DNA from: a virus | Direction: 5' to 3' (one strand) | Virus record (IMG/VR): IMGVR_UViG_3300000227_000022 | Span: 10-31,743 of that record | Length of the DNA: 31,734 nucleotides | Shown: piece after piece, positions 23,926 through 31,341 of the stretch | Layout: every line of letters starts with the position of its first letter | Position numbering within the stretch: the stretch's first letter is position 1 | Made by a program: the position numbers and the translations under genes | Notes under the pieces: model-generated | Seen by the model: only the letters and a program-made list of their open reading frames with translations | Databases searched by the model: none | What the model was told of the DNA's origin: nothing

Positions 23926-25773
23926 TTAGTGTACTTGTGAATAGTCCCTCCCTATCTGTGCGTTACCAGACATGCAGTTTACTCCAAAGAGCTTTGGCCC
24001 CTCTTCAAATGCCTTTTCTGCAAGGCTTGCAACTCTGTCAGCGTCCTCTTCCCTACATACTAATGCTATCTCATCGTGGTAGAACAATGTAAAGTAGTAG
24101 TCGTGTATCTCACCTTCCCTTAACATCTTTTTTAGACAGACCATCGATGCTTTGCAAGTTATACCTTCTAAAGTTTGCAACAGGTAGTTGAGGAGTTGGT
24201 GCTCTGATGATACGAATATGACCCTGCCATCTATCGCTCGAATGAATGCGTTGTCCTCTCCGAACATATCTCTGGTTGTGTGGTATTGATAAGCTAGTTT
24301 ATTTTTCAACTCTTTCATTCCGGGGATTGAGTCTTGAAACTTATCAATTGCTGCTTGCCCAATCTTTGCATCTCTTTTACCTGTTAAGACGGAACCGAGC
24401 TTACCTGCCCCTCCACCGAAGAGGAATGCGTATAAAAAGGACTTTGCTGTGTCTCTCGAGCACCCCAGTGTGTCAGCATTCCTTTTATGAATATCTACAC
24501 CACTCACTATGTCGTTTGTGAATTCATCATTTTCGAGGTAATGACATAGACCCCTCATTTGGTTCCCTGAAGAGTCTGCTCCCACAACAACGTACCCCGG
24601 TTCGCACTTTAACAAGCCTCTGATTTCCTTTCCATAGGCAGAGGTCACTTTTGGTAAATTAGCGATAACTTCGTGACGGCATCTGAAAGTCGGTGTCCCA
24701 ATGGTCCAAAGTCGCCCCCTAAGCCTTCCATCTTTAGTAGCTCCCTCAATCCATCCTGTCAGAACACCTCGTCTGTTCTTGAGAGTATTGTACTCGTCAA
24801 TGAGGACTCCGTTGTCTCCTAGTGGCTTTAGAGATGCCTCTGTTAGTTTTGGAGATTTGTTTACGAACTTTCCGTTGATTCGTTCAACGTTCCATTCGTC
24901 AGGTTCCCATCCGATACTATAGAGGTAGTCTTTGATGACCACATCTGAGGATAGTTTTCCTTGTTCAAAAGATATGCGACAATAGGCTCCTTCAATGGGG
25001 CGTTCGGATCTACCACTTTCTTGCGTAAACCCGAAGTGCTTGACAGTAGCGACGGTATAGCAACCGTCTTTTCGCCATGTAGGTGTTTTTGTTTCATCTT
25101 CTCCATCTGTTTTTATGCACCGCATTCCGATGCGTGGTTCCATGATGGTTTCTATCTCTACAATTCTTTTTACTATTTTGTTTAAGAGAGCATTTGCTTC
25201 TTTTGTATCGAATAACCACCCTTTGCTTCGGATATCTGCTTCAATTGCTGCGAAATCCATTTCTGTTTGGAGTCCCACCTTGTATAGCGGGTTCTTTTTT
25301 AAGATAGATGTTGCTTCTTTTACAAGTTGGTGATAAACCTTTACATTAAGTTCTACATCTCGGATACAGTATGTTAACATCTCTTTAGAGTAGCTTTCAA
25401 AGGTAGAGAAGTCTAGCTTTGAGAAGCCTAGAAACTCACCCCATCCGGCGAGACCTTGTTTGTGTTTACGTTTGTATCTGTTGGTTTGAGACATTAACCA
25501 TGTGTCTAATACTCTTACAGATGTTGCAGGTTTCCAATTGAGTAGATGTTTTAGTACAACTAGGTCGTAACCTATAAGGTTGTGTCCGAATAGAATGTTG
25601 GCTTTGTTTGCCTCATCTAGTCCTTCCTTAATTGAAGGCAGGTCTTTGTCGTAGTCGGAGTAGGATCGGACTTCGTTTGTATCTGCATTTACTAGAACTA
25701 TACACCATATCTTTGAAACATCGGGCATTAGTCCGTTCGTTTCAATGTCTAGACAATATCTTAGTTTTGTCAA
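23926..25773 (-). CDS. Family A DNA polymerase with 3'-5' exonuclease (T7 gp5-like)
   Basis: This 615-aa replicative polymerase has all catalytic parts. Exonuclease motifs are CLDIETNG (D9, E11), GHNLIGYDL (D70) and YCIRDVEL (D139). Polymerase motif A is VVVGADSSGNQ (D400), motif B RDTAKSFLYAFLFGGG (R440, K444, Y448), and motif C LFYHDEIAL (D567, E568). It ends in His like T7 gp5 (QVH here). It is shorter than T7 gp5 (704 aa), mainly in the thumb and linker. Translation begins with TTG at 25773, overlapping the TGA of the metalloprotease gene, with AAAGG upstream. The first ATG in frame would remove the exonuclease D-x-E. It heads the replication block. Confidence 0.95.
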   Translation of the reverse strand: MTKLRYCLDIETNGLMPDVSKIWCIVLVNADTNEVRSYSDYDKDLPSIKEGLDEANKANILFGHNLIGYDLVVLKHLLNWKPATSVRVLDTWLMSQTNRYKRKHKQGLAGWGEFLGFSKLDFSTFESYSKEMLTYCIRDVELNVKVYHQLVKEATSILKKNPLYKVGLQTEMDFAAIEADIRSKGWLFDTKEANALLNKIVKRIVEIETIMEPRIGMRCIKTDGEDETKTPTWRKDGCYTVATVKHFGFTQESGRSERPIEGAYCRISFEQGKLSSDVVIKDYLYSIGWEPDEWNVERINGKFVNKSPKLTEASLKPLGDNGVLIDEYNTLKNRRGVLTGWIEGATKDGRLRGRLWTIGTPTFRCRHEVIANLPKVTSAYGKEIRGLLKCEPGYVVVGADSSGNQMRGLCHYLENDEFTNDIVSGVDIHKRNADTLGCSRDTAKSFLYAFLFGGGAGKLGSVLTGKRDAKIGQAAIDKFQDSIPGMKELKNKLAYQYHTTRDMFGEDNAFIRAIDGRVIFVSSEHQLLNYLLQTLEGITCKASMVCLKKMLREGEIHDYYFTLFYHDEIALVCREEDADRVASLAEKAFEEGPKLFGVNCMSGNAQIGRDYSQVH

Positions 25774-26243
25774 ATTAACCTTTCTGCATAAAGTATCGCA
25801 TATGGTGCGGCAAGTACCCTAGCTTCTACTTCAGAAGGATCAAAGAAGTATTCTTCTCTTTTATTCTTCTTATCGTACTTAAATTTAGGTATTTTAAAGC
25901 CTTGCCTACCTGTCAAGTTTTGACACACATGTACTAATTCATGGCTTAGTATTTCAAGGAAACCTGACAATGTGTACATGTTTGGTTCCCATTCGTTTAG
26001 GAATGGATCTCGCATTTGTACTAGAATTTTCCCTTCTTCTTCTGCAAAGGTTGTTAATCCTTGTGAGGTCGATTCTTCGTCGTATTCTACTAAGCAGATT
26101 TGTACTGCGAATTTCTTGTCGAGGACTTGTATACTGTATCTTTTACAGTAGTCATCTAAGATATCATAGAATATGTTCTTGATAGCCCTTTCTGCTTTTG
26201 GTAAGCAAGAAACTGTTACCTTAATTTTTGGGTATCGTTTCAT
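25770..26243 (-). CDS. Small zinc metalloprotease-like protein (HExxH)
   Basis: This is a 157-aa protein. HELVH at 101-105 is a zincin signature within LSHELVHVCQNLTG, and FFDPSEVEARVL (133-144) supplies a likely third zinc ligand (E138 or E140). This layout is seen in small SprT-like/phage metallopeptidases of unknown target. There is no signal peptide, so it is cytoplasmic. It is preceded by AAGGA, and its stop overlaps the TTG start of DNA polymerase, so the two are co-translated. Host-protein cleavage or virion-protein processing are possibilities, but only inferred. Confidence 0.65.
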   Translation of the reverse strand: MKRYPKIKVTVSCLPKAERAIKNIFYDILDDYCKRYSIQVLDKKFAVQICLVEYDEESTSQGLTTFAEEEGKILVQMRDPFLNEWEPNMYTLSGFLEILSHELVHVCQNLTGRQGFKIPKFKYDKKNKREEYFFDPSEVEARVLAAPYAILYAERLI

Positions 26244-26418
26244 TGTCTTCCTTTTTTATTATTTTGATGTTAGGTGAGCCTAACTCTTGAAGTTCCTTAG
26301 CCATTACAGCTACCATTTCTTCATAGTTTGCTACCTTTTCAAGGAGCTGGTTGTGTTTAATCTCCTTGTAGAAGATATAAAGACCTGCGATGGCTATTGT
26401 TAGTGTTTCTAGCTCCAT
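26221..26418 (-). CDS. Small membrane-anchored coiled-coil protein (65 aa)
   Basis: The N-terminal segment (LTIAIAGLYIFY) can span or dip into the membrane and is followed by a charged coiled-coil-like helix (EIKHNQLLEKVANYEEMVAV). It has no known family. The start overlaps the previous micro-gene (TAATG) and it overlaps the metalloprotease gene by 23 bases. A lysis role such as an i-spanin is conceivable but unsupported by any partner gene in the window. Confidence 0.55.
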   Translation of the reverse strand: MELETLTIAIAGLYIFYKEIKHNQLLEKVANYEEMVAVMAKELQELGSPNIKIIKKEDNETIPKN

Positions 26419-26507
26419 TAAATGTTTACCTTTCCTTTCTTAAAAAGAATTAGAATAAGAAAGATAGAGGCCAGTGCAAGAAGACTTGTCCATATTTTAA
26501 TGATCAA
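26418..26507 (-). CDS. Membrane micro-protein (29 aa, TTG start)
   Basis: The 29 residues are nearly all one hydrophobic helix (WTSLLALASIFLILILF) with a basic end (KKGKVNI). It starts with TTG at 26507, eight bases after AAAGGA, and overlaps the genes on both sides, ending TAATG with the next start. The alternative reading from the ATG at 26491 gives only a 17-aa non-hydrophobic peptide. Function is unknown. Confidence 0.4.
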   Translation of the reverse strand: MIIKIWTSLLALASIFLILILFKKGKVNI

Positions 26508-26673
26508 TATTATTTCCTTTCTTATCTTTTTGTTTTAAGTCTACTTCCATGTTGCTTGCTTCTTCATATGTAGAGAATGAAGCGACGACCTTACCTGATC
26601 CTTCTTCTTTGACATACCACCTATCATGTTGTAGGACAATGTAGTATCCACCGAAATTGAGATTGTATTGCAT
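26497..26673 (-). CDS. Small hypothetical protein (58 aa)
   Basis: This 58-aa soluble protein starts MQYNLNFGGYYIVLQHDRWY. A two-strand motif with a WYV-x-E turn is followed by a helix (FSTYEEASNMEVDLKQKDK). The layout looks like a small beta-alpha domain seen in many phage accessory peptides, but I cannot name the family. It overlaps the 29-aa gene by 11 bases and follows the 22-aa gene by six. Confidence 0.5.
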   Translation of the reverse strand: MQYNLNFGGYYIVLQHDRWYVKEEGSGKVVASFSTYEEASNMEVDLKQKDKKGNNIDH

Positions 26674-26679
26674 TTTATT

Positions 26680-26748
26680 TTAATTGTCGTTGAAGGATAT
26701 CATGTACCATATGAAGTACACGACTATGATTAGTAAAACAGTGAACAT
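26680..26748 (-). CDS. Membrane micro-protein (22 aa)
   Basis: The 22 residues form a single hydrophobic helix (FTVLLIIVVYFIWYMI) with a short polar tail. The ATG directly follows the stop of the 82-aa gene (TAAATG). No separate ribosome site is seen, so translation would depend on coupling. Support is position and composition only. Confidence 0.35.
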   Translation of the reverse strand: MFTVLLIIVVYFIWYMISFNDN

Positions 26749-26997
26749 TTATTTGAAGATGTCATCCACTTTAAACAGTGTGTCTCCTTTGAGGGCGTCA
26801 AAGACTTCTTTTGGTAACGTATATGTACCATCATAGTCTCTTAGGCTAAGTCGATTTCCTTCTTTGTCAAACCATAAGCCACCACCTTTATTTTCACCCC
26901 AGATTAAATGCTCAAAGTAGCCGTATGCTTCTCTAGTATCTACCTCCACTATGAAATGTGGTGTAATCTTTTTCCAGTCAAAATTATAGTCGCTCAT
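26749..26997 (-). CDS. Hypothetical protein (82 aa)
   Basis: This 82-aa protein contains FEHLIWGENKGGGLWFDKEG and the segment RLSLRDYDGTYTLPKEVFDAL, a beta-rich pattern found in uncharacterised phage proteins. I chose the ATG at 26997, which overlaps the TGA of the upstream Cys-cluster gene (ATGA), over an upstream in-frame start at 27030 inside that gene. Function is unknown. Confidence 0.55.
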   Translation of the reverse strand: MSDYNFDWKKITPHFIVEVDTREAYGYFEHLIWGENKGGGLWFDKEGNRLSLRDYDGTYTLPKEVFDALKGDTLFKVDDIFK

Positions 26998-27266
26998 GGT
27001 TGGTATGGCCTGTAAATGTATAGTGGACATTTTGTAGCTGTGCAGTTTGTTATATCTTCCCTTCTGCTACCTACACAGTGCATACAGAAGTTCGCTATCG
27101 CCTCCATTGGCGATGTTTTCTTCTGAGCTTTCTTTAGTGTAGCTTCTGCTTGCCATTTTTGGTATGCTTCGCTTCCTTGTTCTTTAGCTGCTGCTTTCTC
27201 TTTTCGGTAGAGAGCGAGAGCTGCTGCACCTTTTGCTATTGTGCTTGGATCTAATGTTCTTGCCAT
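26994..27266 (-). CDS. Putative zinc-binding protein (90 aa, four-Cys cluster)
   Basis: The N-terminal half is a Lys/Ala-rich helix (KGAAALALYRKEKAAAKEQ). The C-terminal half carries CMHCVG and NCTATKCPLYIYRP, giving C61, C64, C75 and C80 as likely zinc ligands. The C-x2-C ... C-x4-CPL-xxYR end is shared by many small phage proteins of unknown role, often beside DNA-processing genes. AGGG precedes the ATG. It follows the peptidase gene by nine bases. Confidence 0.65.
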   Translation of the reverse strand: MARTLDPSTIAKGAAALALYRKEKAAAKEQGSEAYQKWQAEATLKKAQKKTSPMEAIANFCMHCVGSRREDITNCTATKCPLYIYRPYQP

Positions 27267-27275
27267 TAATTTTCC

Positions 27276-28328
27276 CTATTCTTTATATACCCTATCAAAC
27301 ATTATGTTTAAAACAGAGTCTGGTGTATCTACGTCTAGCAGATTTAACATTTCATTTATAAGTTTCGGTGTCATTTTCCTTGTGTTAATAAATTTGAGAA
27401 CTGTTATTGGGTCTTCTGGATAGATAGCTTCAGCTATTAGGTCTGATATCGGCCTATAGTTACCGTATAGTGCATCTGATAGTGCATCTATTGTATCCAT
27501 CTCTAGGAAATCGCAGTCTTCTTCATTTAGAGGATATGGGTATGTTCCGTAGCCATAGATATCTTCTTCTATTTCATTTGGATCTCTCAATGTTGGGAGA
27601 GCATCCCAGTCTGTTGTGATGATAGCCCTTGCAAGGTCTTCGAAGTGGATAATGTCTAAACATTCTTTATCTGAATGTTCGTTATTGTAACCTACAGAGA
27701 TATTAGTACATTCAGGGATAATATCTGCAAATTCTGCAGTATCTGTGTACACACCTGTATCATCAGGCGAATACATGAACCTTTCAGAGCTATTTAATAC
27801 GTCTGATAGCGTACTTGCAAATTCATCTGAGCAACACCGACCTGCCCATTGGTGAGTTATGATAGAGTCTGTTGCTTTTCTGTCGAATGCGATTGCCCTA
27901 TCGAATTGGCTTAATAACTCCATGCTGTGTTTTCTTAAGAACTTAGCTCCGATACCGCCTACTTCTTCACCTTGTGTAAAGATATAGTATGCAGGGATAT
28001 TGTTACTTATCATGTGGATAAGAAGTGCACAACCTGCACCATCATCTGCACCTAAAGCATCACCATTAGCATACCATTTCTCTTTTGTTTTTCTTATACT
28101 GTTCGGACCTTCTTTGTGGTGAACTGTATCTACGTGTGCTACAAATAGTGTCCTGTTGGAAGTGTCGTGTCTATTATCTACATGTAGATTACCGCAGTTA
28201 TCAAAGAATGATGGGATCTCTTCTGGTATTTGACTTGCTAGATAACTTGTGAAGAACCTTACAGTGTTAGAACCGTGTGGTCTTTTGAGAGAGAGTGCTT
28301 TATTAAGCGTTTTGAGCAGATGGTTCAT
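27276..28328 (-). CDS. M20/M28-like zinc aminopeptidase-family protein
   Basis: This 350-aa co-catalytic zinc peptidase-like protein has the ordered ligand motifs AHVDTVH (H65, D67), LGADDGAG (D95), TQGEEVGG (general-base E121 and E122), AFDRKATD (D149) and NNEHSDKE (H218). This is the M20/M28/M42 arrangement of amino- or dipeptidases. The last 100 residues are acidic and unrecognised. There is no signal peptide. I start it at ATG 28328 with GAGGAAGAG upstream, 26 bases inside the preceding gene; the open frame extends further to 28382. Peptidases of this group are unusual in T7-like replication operons. The substrate is unknown; peptide recycling or host-peptide inactivation are guesses. Confidence 0.7.
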   Translation of the reverse strand: MNHLLKTLNKALSLKRPHGSNTVRFFTSYLASQIPEEIPSFFDNCGNLHVDNRHDTSNRTLFVAHVDTVHHKEGPNSIRKTKEKWYANGDALGADDGAGCALLIHMISNNIPAYYIFTQGEEVGGIGAKFLRKHSMELLSQFDRAIAFDRKATDSIITHQWAGRCCSDEFASTLSDVLNSSERFMYSPDDTGVYTDTAEFADIIPECTNISVGYNNEHSDKECLDIIHFEDLARAIITTDWDALPTLRDPNEIEEDIYGYGTYPYPLNEEDCDFLEMDTIDALSDALYGNYRPISDLIAEAIYPEDPITVLKFINTRKMTPKLINEMLNLLDVDTPDSVLNIMFDRVYKE

Positions 28329-29628
28329 TCTCTTCCTCTGTTTCATATTCGTCAGAATAGTCACTGTGGATCGTTTTACCACCCAATGTCTCTACTTTTT
28401 CATCATCGTCATCATTTAAGTAGTAATCACCTGAGTGCTCACATAGCCAGCAATTGTCTAATAACGCATAATCTCCATCTTTTAGTTGTACGATATCTTC
28501 ATCGTTTGATCGATACCAATCGTCATCAATACATATAGCGTTATCTAGGTGGACATAATCGCCGTTTAATAGCTCTACAATTTCGTTGTCAGAGAGGTAG
28601 TTTTGATGATAGTAACTATCCATGTCGTCTGAGTATACAGCTTCGTCAGAAGGAGCATAGTACTCGGCTCCTCGCCTACCGATTACATATGTGTACTCGT
28701 TGTTTTGACAGGAGGAGCATATGTGGTGATCTTCATGGTAACCTACAGCAACTAGATCGTCTTCGTCACAAGTTTCATCACAATCGGCACATGAGGAGTT
28801 GTGTTTTTCGGTTGCTTCTCCGTTTGTGTTATTGAAGATGTAATCACCTTCATGAATAATTTCAAAGTATTGTCCACAATCACTAACCCCTTGATCTGCA
28901 CCATCTATATATGGTGCTAGAAAACCATATTTTCTATTTGATTTTATTTTTTCTAATTTGAAACCTAACCAGCTGCTCTTTTTCCTGTAACCTTGGTCGT
29001 TTAACCAAGATTCAAGCTGTTGGTCTGAGTACGAGTATCCACCATCCTTTGCTTTGTTGTAGGATCTCACATAAGTTTTTTCATTACATAGAGCACGACC
29101 TACAGTATCACCTTCTTCGATTCGTACAGCCATGTGCCATCCGTATTTAATTGCGTATACTTGATAGGGATGATCATCGTGGTCTTGTCCTTCCCATACC
29201 ATACAAGAGGTTGGTCCTCTTTCGAGGTGGTACAGGATATCTTCCATTGTTTTTACAAATTTACATTCGGACGGGTGAAATAGCGCTACTATGTCTCGAA
29301 TGGTGTGATCTGGCATGCTTCTAAAGTGCATCTTAAGGTATTTACCTACAGACGTCCTTGTCTGTACATCATCTTGCCCTTTTCTTTCATCTCTAGTATA
29401 TGCTATTTGTGTACCGTCTTTTTCAGAGACATGTGGCCATTGAAGAATTAGATCTTGCCAGTTATCTGGTCTTTGAATCTTTACAGCTTTTATAACTGAT
29501 GGGTGTAGTTCTTGAAATTTGTTTTGCAGAGCGTAATGCCAAGGTTTTTCACCTGTTTTTCGTATAGCTCTTGCACCATCTACCATTATAGATAGCATCT
29601 CTTCCGAATCATACTCTTTGTTTTCCAT
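28303..29628 (-). CDS. Acidic Cys-cluster protein with tandem repeats (441 aa), unknown function
   Basis: I do not recognise this family. Residues 1-130 are helical; 140-260 are mixed (GWHMAVRIEEGDTVGRALCN). Residues 280-307 hold C280, C283, C287, C304 and C307, a zinc-ribbon-like cluster (CADCDETC, then ICSSC). Two repeats follow: EIVELLNGDYVHLDN (349-363) and DIVQLKDGDYALLDN (378-392), 29 residues apart. The last 40 residues are strongly acidic (NDDDDEKVET, DEYETEEENE), so the end could mimic DNA or bind a basic partner. It begins nine bases after the 91-aa gene and overlaps the peptidase gene by 26 bases, so the two may act together. Confidence 0.6.
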   Translation of the reverse strand: MENKEYDSEEMLSIMVDGARAIRKTGEKPWHYALQNKFQELHPSVIKAVKIQRPDNWQDLILQWPHVSEKDGTQIAYTRDERKGQDDVQTRTSVGKYLKMHFRSMPDHTIRDIVALFHPSECKFVKTMEDILYHLERGPTSCMVWEGQDHDDHPYQVYAIKYGWHMAVRIEEGDTVGRALCNEKTYVRSYNKAKDGGYSYSDQQLESWLNDQGYRKKSSWLGFKLEKIKSNRKYGFLAPYIDGADQGVSDCGQYFEIIHEGDYIFNNTNGEATEKHNSSCADCDETCDEDDLVAVGYHEDHHICSSCQNNEYTYVIGRRGAEYYAPSDEAVYSDDMDSYYHQNYLSDNEIVELLNGDYVHLDNAICIDDDWYRSNDEDIVQLKDGDYALLDNCWLCEHSGDYYLNDDDDEKVETLGGKTIHSDYSDEYETEEENEPSAQNA

Positions 29629-29637
29629 ATCTTTACC

Positions 29638-29913
29638 TTAGATATTAGTTGACATTGACTCCGCTTTTAATGCTGCATATGCAAGACAATCTTCAGCTGA
29701 GTCTGCATGGTATTCTTTCTTAGTAAATAGGCGGACATCCTTTAAGATTTGCATTAGGTGCCATCCTTGTGGCTCCGTTAGGTTTGTATTGTGGAAGGTA
29801 TTAAATACAGCTACTACCTTTGCCATACTACGTTCACCGTTCTCGGTGTCGTATGACTTGGCTCGTTCAGAGAGGTGTTCTGCTGCTTTGAGGAGAGCTT
29901 CAGGTGCTTTCAA
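29638..29913 (-). CDS. Conserved phage protein (DUF6378-like, 91 aa)
   Basis: This 91-aa protein has the pattern LLKAAEHLSERAKSYDT, ENGERSMAKVVAVFN, LTEPQGWHLMQILKDVRLF and HADSAEDCLAYAALKAE. That matches the widely distributed phage domain I know as DUF6378. It is helical; the HADSAEDCLAYAAL end recalls nucleotide-metabolism (MazG-like) helices, but this relation is only a suggestion. The start overlaps the upstream gene as ATGA. Confidence 0.7.
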   Translation of the reverse strand: MKAPEALLKAAEHLSERAKSYDTENGERSMAKVVAVFNTFHNTNLTEPQGWHLMQILKDVRLFTKKEYHADSAEDCLAYAALKAESMSTNI

Positions 29914-30290
29914 AGATTATCCTTTCTGTATTGTTGTTCAGTTGACATTAATTGACGAATATGTGGTGCTCCGTGTCCTTCATCTAAGATACGGTTAATA
30001 TGATCATCTTCCATGTCTTTTAAACGTATCCAGTGTAGCGGTTCGTGTCCGCCTTTACCTCTGCTGCCCCATGCGAAGTACTTTCGGATCTCTGAGAATA
30101 AATCTCCTTCGTATAGGGATGCTTCTTTCGCTGGAGCAGTTGGGTTGATGTTTCTACGTAGGTACTCCAAGCCACCATCTACCATATACTCTTGACCGTT
30201 TCTGTCGGTATACGTTAGATAGTCGTGTCTATGGAATGATTGTAGAGACGTACCGTCTGGTGTAATTATTCTGTTAACTAAGATATTCAT
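29910..30290 (-). CDS. Conserved phage hypothetical protein (126 aa)
   Basis: The sequence has the blocks GQEYMVDGGLEYLRRN, FAWGSRGKGGHEPLHWIRLK and MEDDHINRILDEG, in the order seen in a common phage and prophage family of unknown function. I chose ATG 30290 because it overlaps the TGA of the 47-aa gene (ATGA). An in-frame ATG at 30305 also exists. It ends with ATGA overlap to the DUF6378-like gene. Confidence 0.65.
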   Translation of the reverse strand: MNILVNRIITPDGTSLQSFHRHDYLTYTDRNGQEYMVDGGLEYLRRNINPTAPAKEASLYEGDLFSEIRKYFAWGSRGKGGHEPLHWIRLKDMEDDHINRILDEGHGAPHIRQLMSTEQQYRKDNL

Positions 30291-30430
30291 GTTACTGCTA
30301 AACATAGTCCTGCGTTAGCAAAGGCGTATCCAAAGAACGCGATTGCCATACCTATGTTTCCCTTTATAAGTTGATCGATAGCAACGCCTAAGTAGACGAA
30401 GCCGACTGCTCCAATAAGCCAATAGCTCAT
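30287..30430 (-). CDS. Small membrane protein (47 aa)
   Basis: Two hydrophobic helices (YWLIGAVGFVYLGVAI and MAIAFFGYAFANAGLCLAV) are separated by a short polar turn (DQLIKGNIG). It is very likely a two-pass inner-membrane protein. Both ends overlap neighbours as ATGA. No family is recognised; holin-like behaviour cannot be judged. Confidence 0.55.
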   Translation of the reverse strand: MSYWLIGAVGFVYLGVAIDQLIKGNIGMAIAFFGYAFANAGLCLAVT

Positions 30431-30642
30431 TTGTTATATCTTTCTAGTAACCAAGCTTCATGGTCATCTGGTGCTGAAAAGTACTCTAGAACTGTTGTTA
30501 GTGCCGTTAGGAGATCTTCATCAGGTTCTACTATATCATCACTGCAATCTATTCTATTTGGATGTCTGTTTAATTCGAAAGCTAGTTGTAATTCTTGTCT
30601 TACTATTGAATCTATTTGATCATTTGTTACTTCTATTTTCAT
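30427..30642 (-). CDS. Small acidic hypothetical protein (71 aa)
   Basis: This 71-aa helical, acidic protein starts MKIEVTNDQIDSIVRQELQ and has an acidic centre (DCSDDIVEPDEDLL). Similar small phage proteins of unknown function share the TNDQIDxIVRxEL start and a terminal LLERYNK-like helix. Both ends overlap neighbouring genes by four bases (ATGA). Confidence 0.6.
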   Translation of the reverse strand: MKIEVTNDQIDSIVRQELQLAFELNRHPNRIDCSDDIVEPDEDLLTALTTVLEYFSAPDDHEAWLLERYNK

Positions 30643-30917
30643 AACTCTTCCAATTCTTTTGCTAGCCGTTTATGAAACCCATCCTCACCATCGTCACCAG
30701 ACAATAGCCAGTCAATCCGTTGAGCGTAGACATACGCTTTCTTGAGAGCGGCTATACCTTGTTTAAACTCATTGATGGTTTCCTCTGTGTACCTGCGCCC
30801 TATAGAGTCACCAAACTCATTCTTCGCCTCGCTGTCGTTGTCAAGCACAAACTGTTCAATGTCATTCCACATTTGCAGTATGCGATGTTGGTCGTATCTG
30901 AATTGTCCTCCGCTCAT
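30639..30917 (-). CDS. Conserved phage hypothetical protein (MSGGQF family, 92 aa)
   Basis: This 92-aa protein starts MSGGQFRYDQHRI and contains EFGDSIGRRYTEETI and RIDWLLSGDDGEDGFHKRL. This is the pattern of a widespread phage/prophage family of unknown role. The ATG at 30917 overlaps the TGA of the gene before (ATGA); the open frame runs further upstream without a matching start. Base composition here is richer in GC than in the replication genes. Confidence 0.7.
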   Translation of the reverse strand: MSGGQFRYDQHRILQMWNDIEQFVLDNDSEAKNEFGDSIGRRYTEETINEFKQGIAALKKAYVYAQRIDWLLSGDDGEDGFHKRLAKELEEL

Positions 30918-31150
30918 TTGTTGCTCCTTGCTCTGATTGCTTCTGCGCACTTTACCGCCGCTCTACATCCGATTGCCGAGTACATGTCTGCGGCAATATC
31001 CCCACACACCTTCGCACAAGCCTCGCGCTCAACCTCAATTCCGCGCTTATACGCTTTTCTAGCAAACCGTATCAGAATCTCCGCGAAAGGCTGATGACTC
31101 ATATCCCAACCATCAGACCTGGCTAATTTAGTTATTTCTTCGTCAGTCAT
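30914..31150 (-). CDS. Hypothetical phage protein (78 aa)
   Basis: This 78-aa helical protein contains RGIEVEREACAKVCGDIAAD and ends AAVKCAEAIRARSNK, a pattern repeated in many temperate-phage accessory proteins. No function is known. It overlaps both neighbours by ATGA. Confidence 0.65.
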   Translation of the reverse strand: MTDEEITKLARSDGWDMSHQPFAEILIRFARKAYKRGIEVEREACAKVCGDIAADMYSAIGCRAAVKCAEAIRARSNK

Positions 31151-31341
31151 TTCACTCTCTCCTTACAAATTTGTGTGACTTCCTTGAACGACAAGTGGTT
31201 GTGTTCAGTGAGGCATCTCTCTATCAATCTGTTTCGCTCATTTTGTTGCCCGTTGACGGAGCCGATAAAGTATGTGCCGACTAGTGAAACAGTTACTACA
31301 AAAAAGGTTGTAATTAAACCTGCGTAGTTAGTATTACTCAT
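31147..31341 (-). CDS. Small single-pass membrane protein (64 aa)
   Basis: An N-terminal transmembrane helix (LITTFFVVTVSLVGTYFIG) is followed by a charged tail (QQNERNRLIERCLTEHNHL). The start at 31341 has AAAGGAG eight bases upstream; the longer frame to 31368 is not used. It overlaps the broken gene upstream (ATGA) and the 78-aa gene downstream. Such short anchored proteins occur in phage accessory operons; function is unknown. Confidence 0.6.
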   Translation of the reverse strand: MSNTNYAGLITTFFVVTVSLVGTYFIGSVNGQQNERNRLIERCLTEHNHLSFKEVTQICKERVK

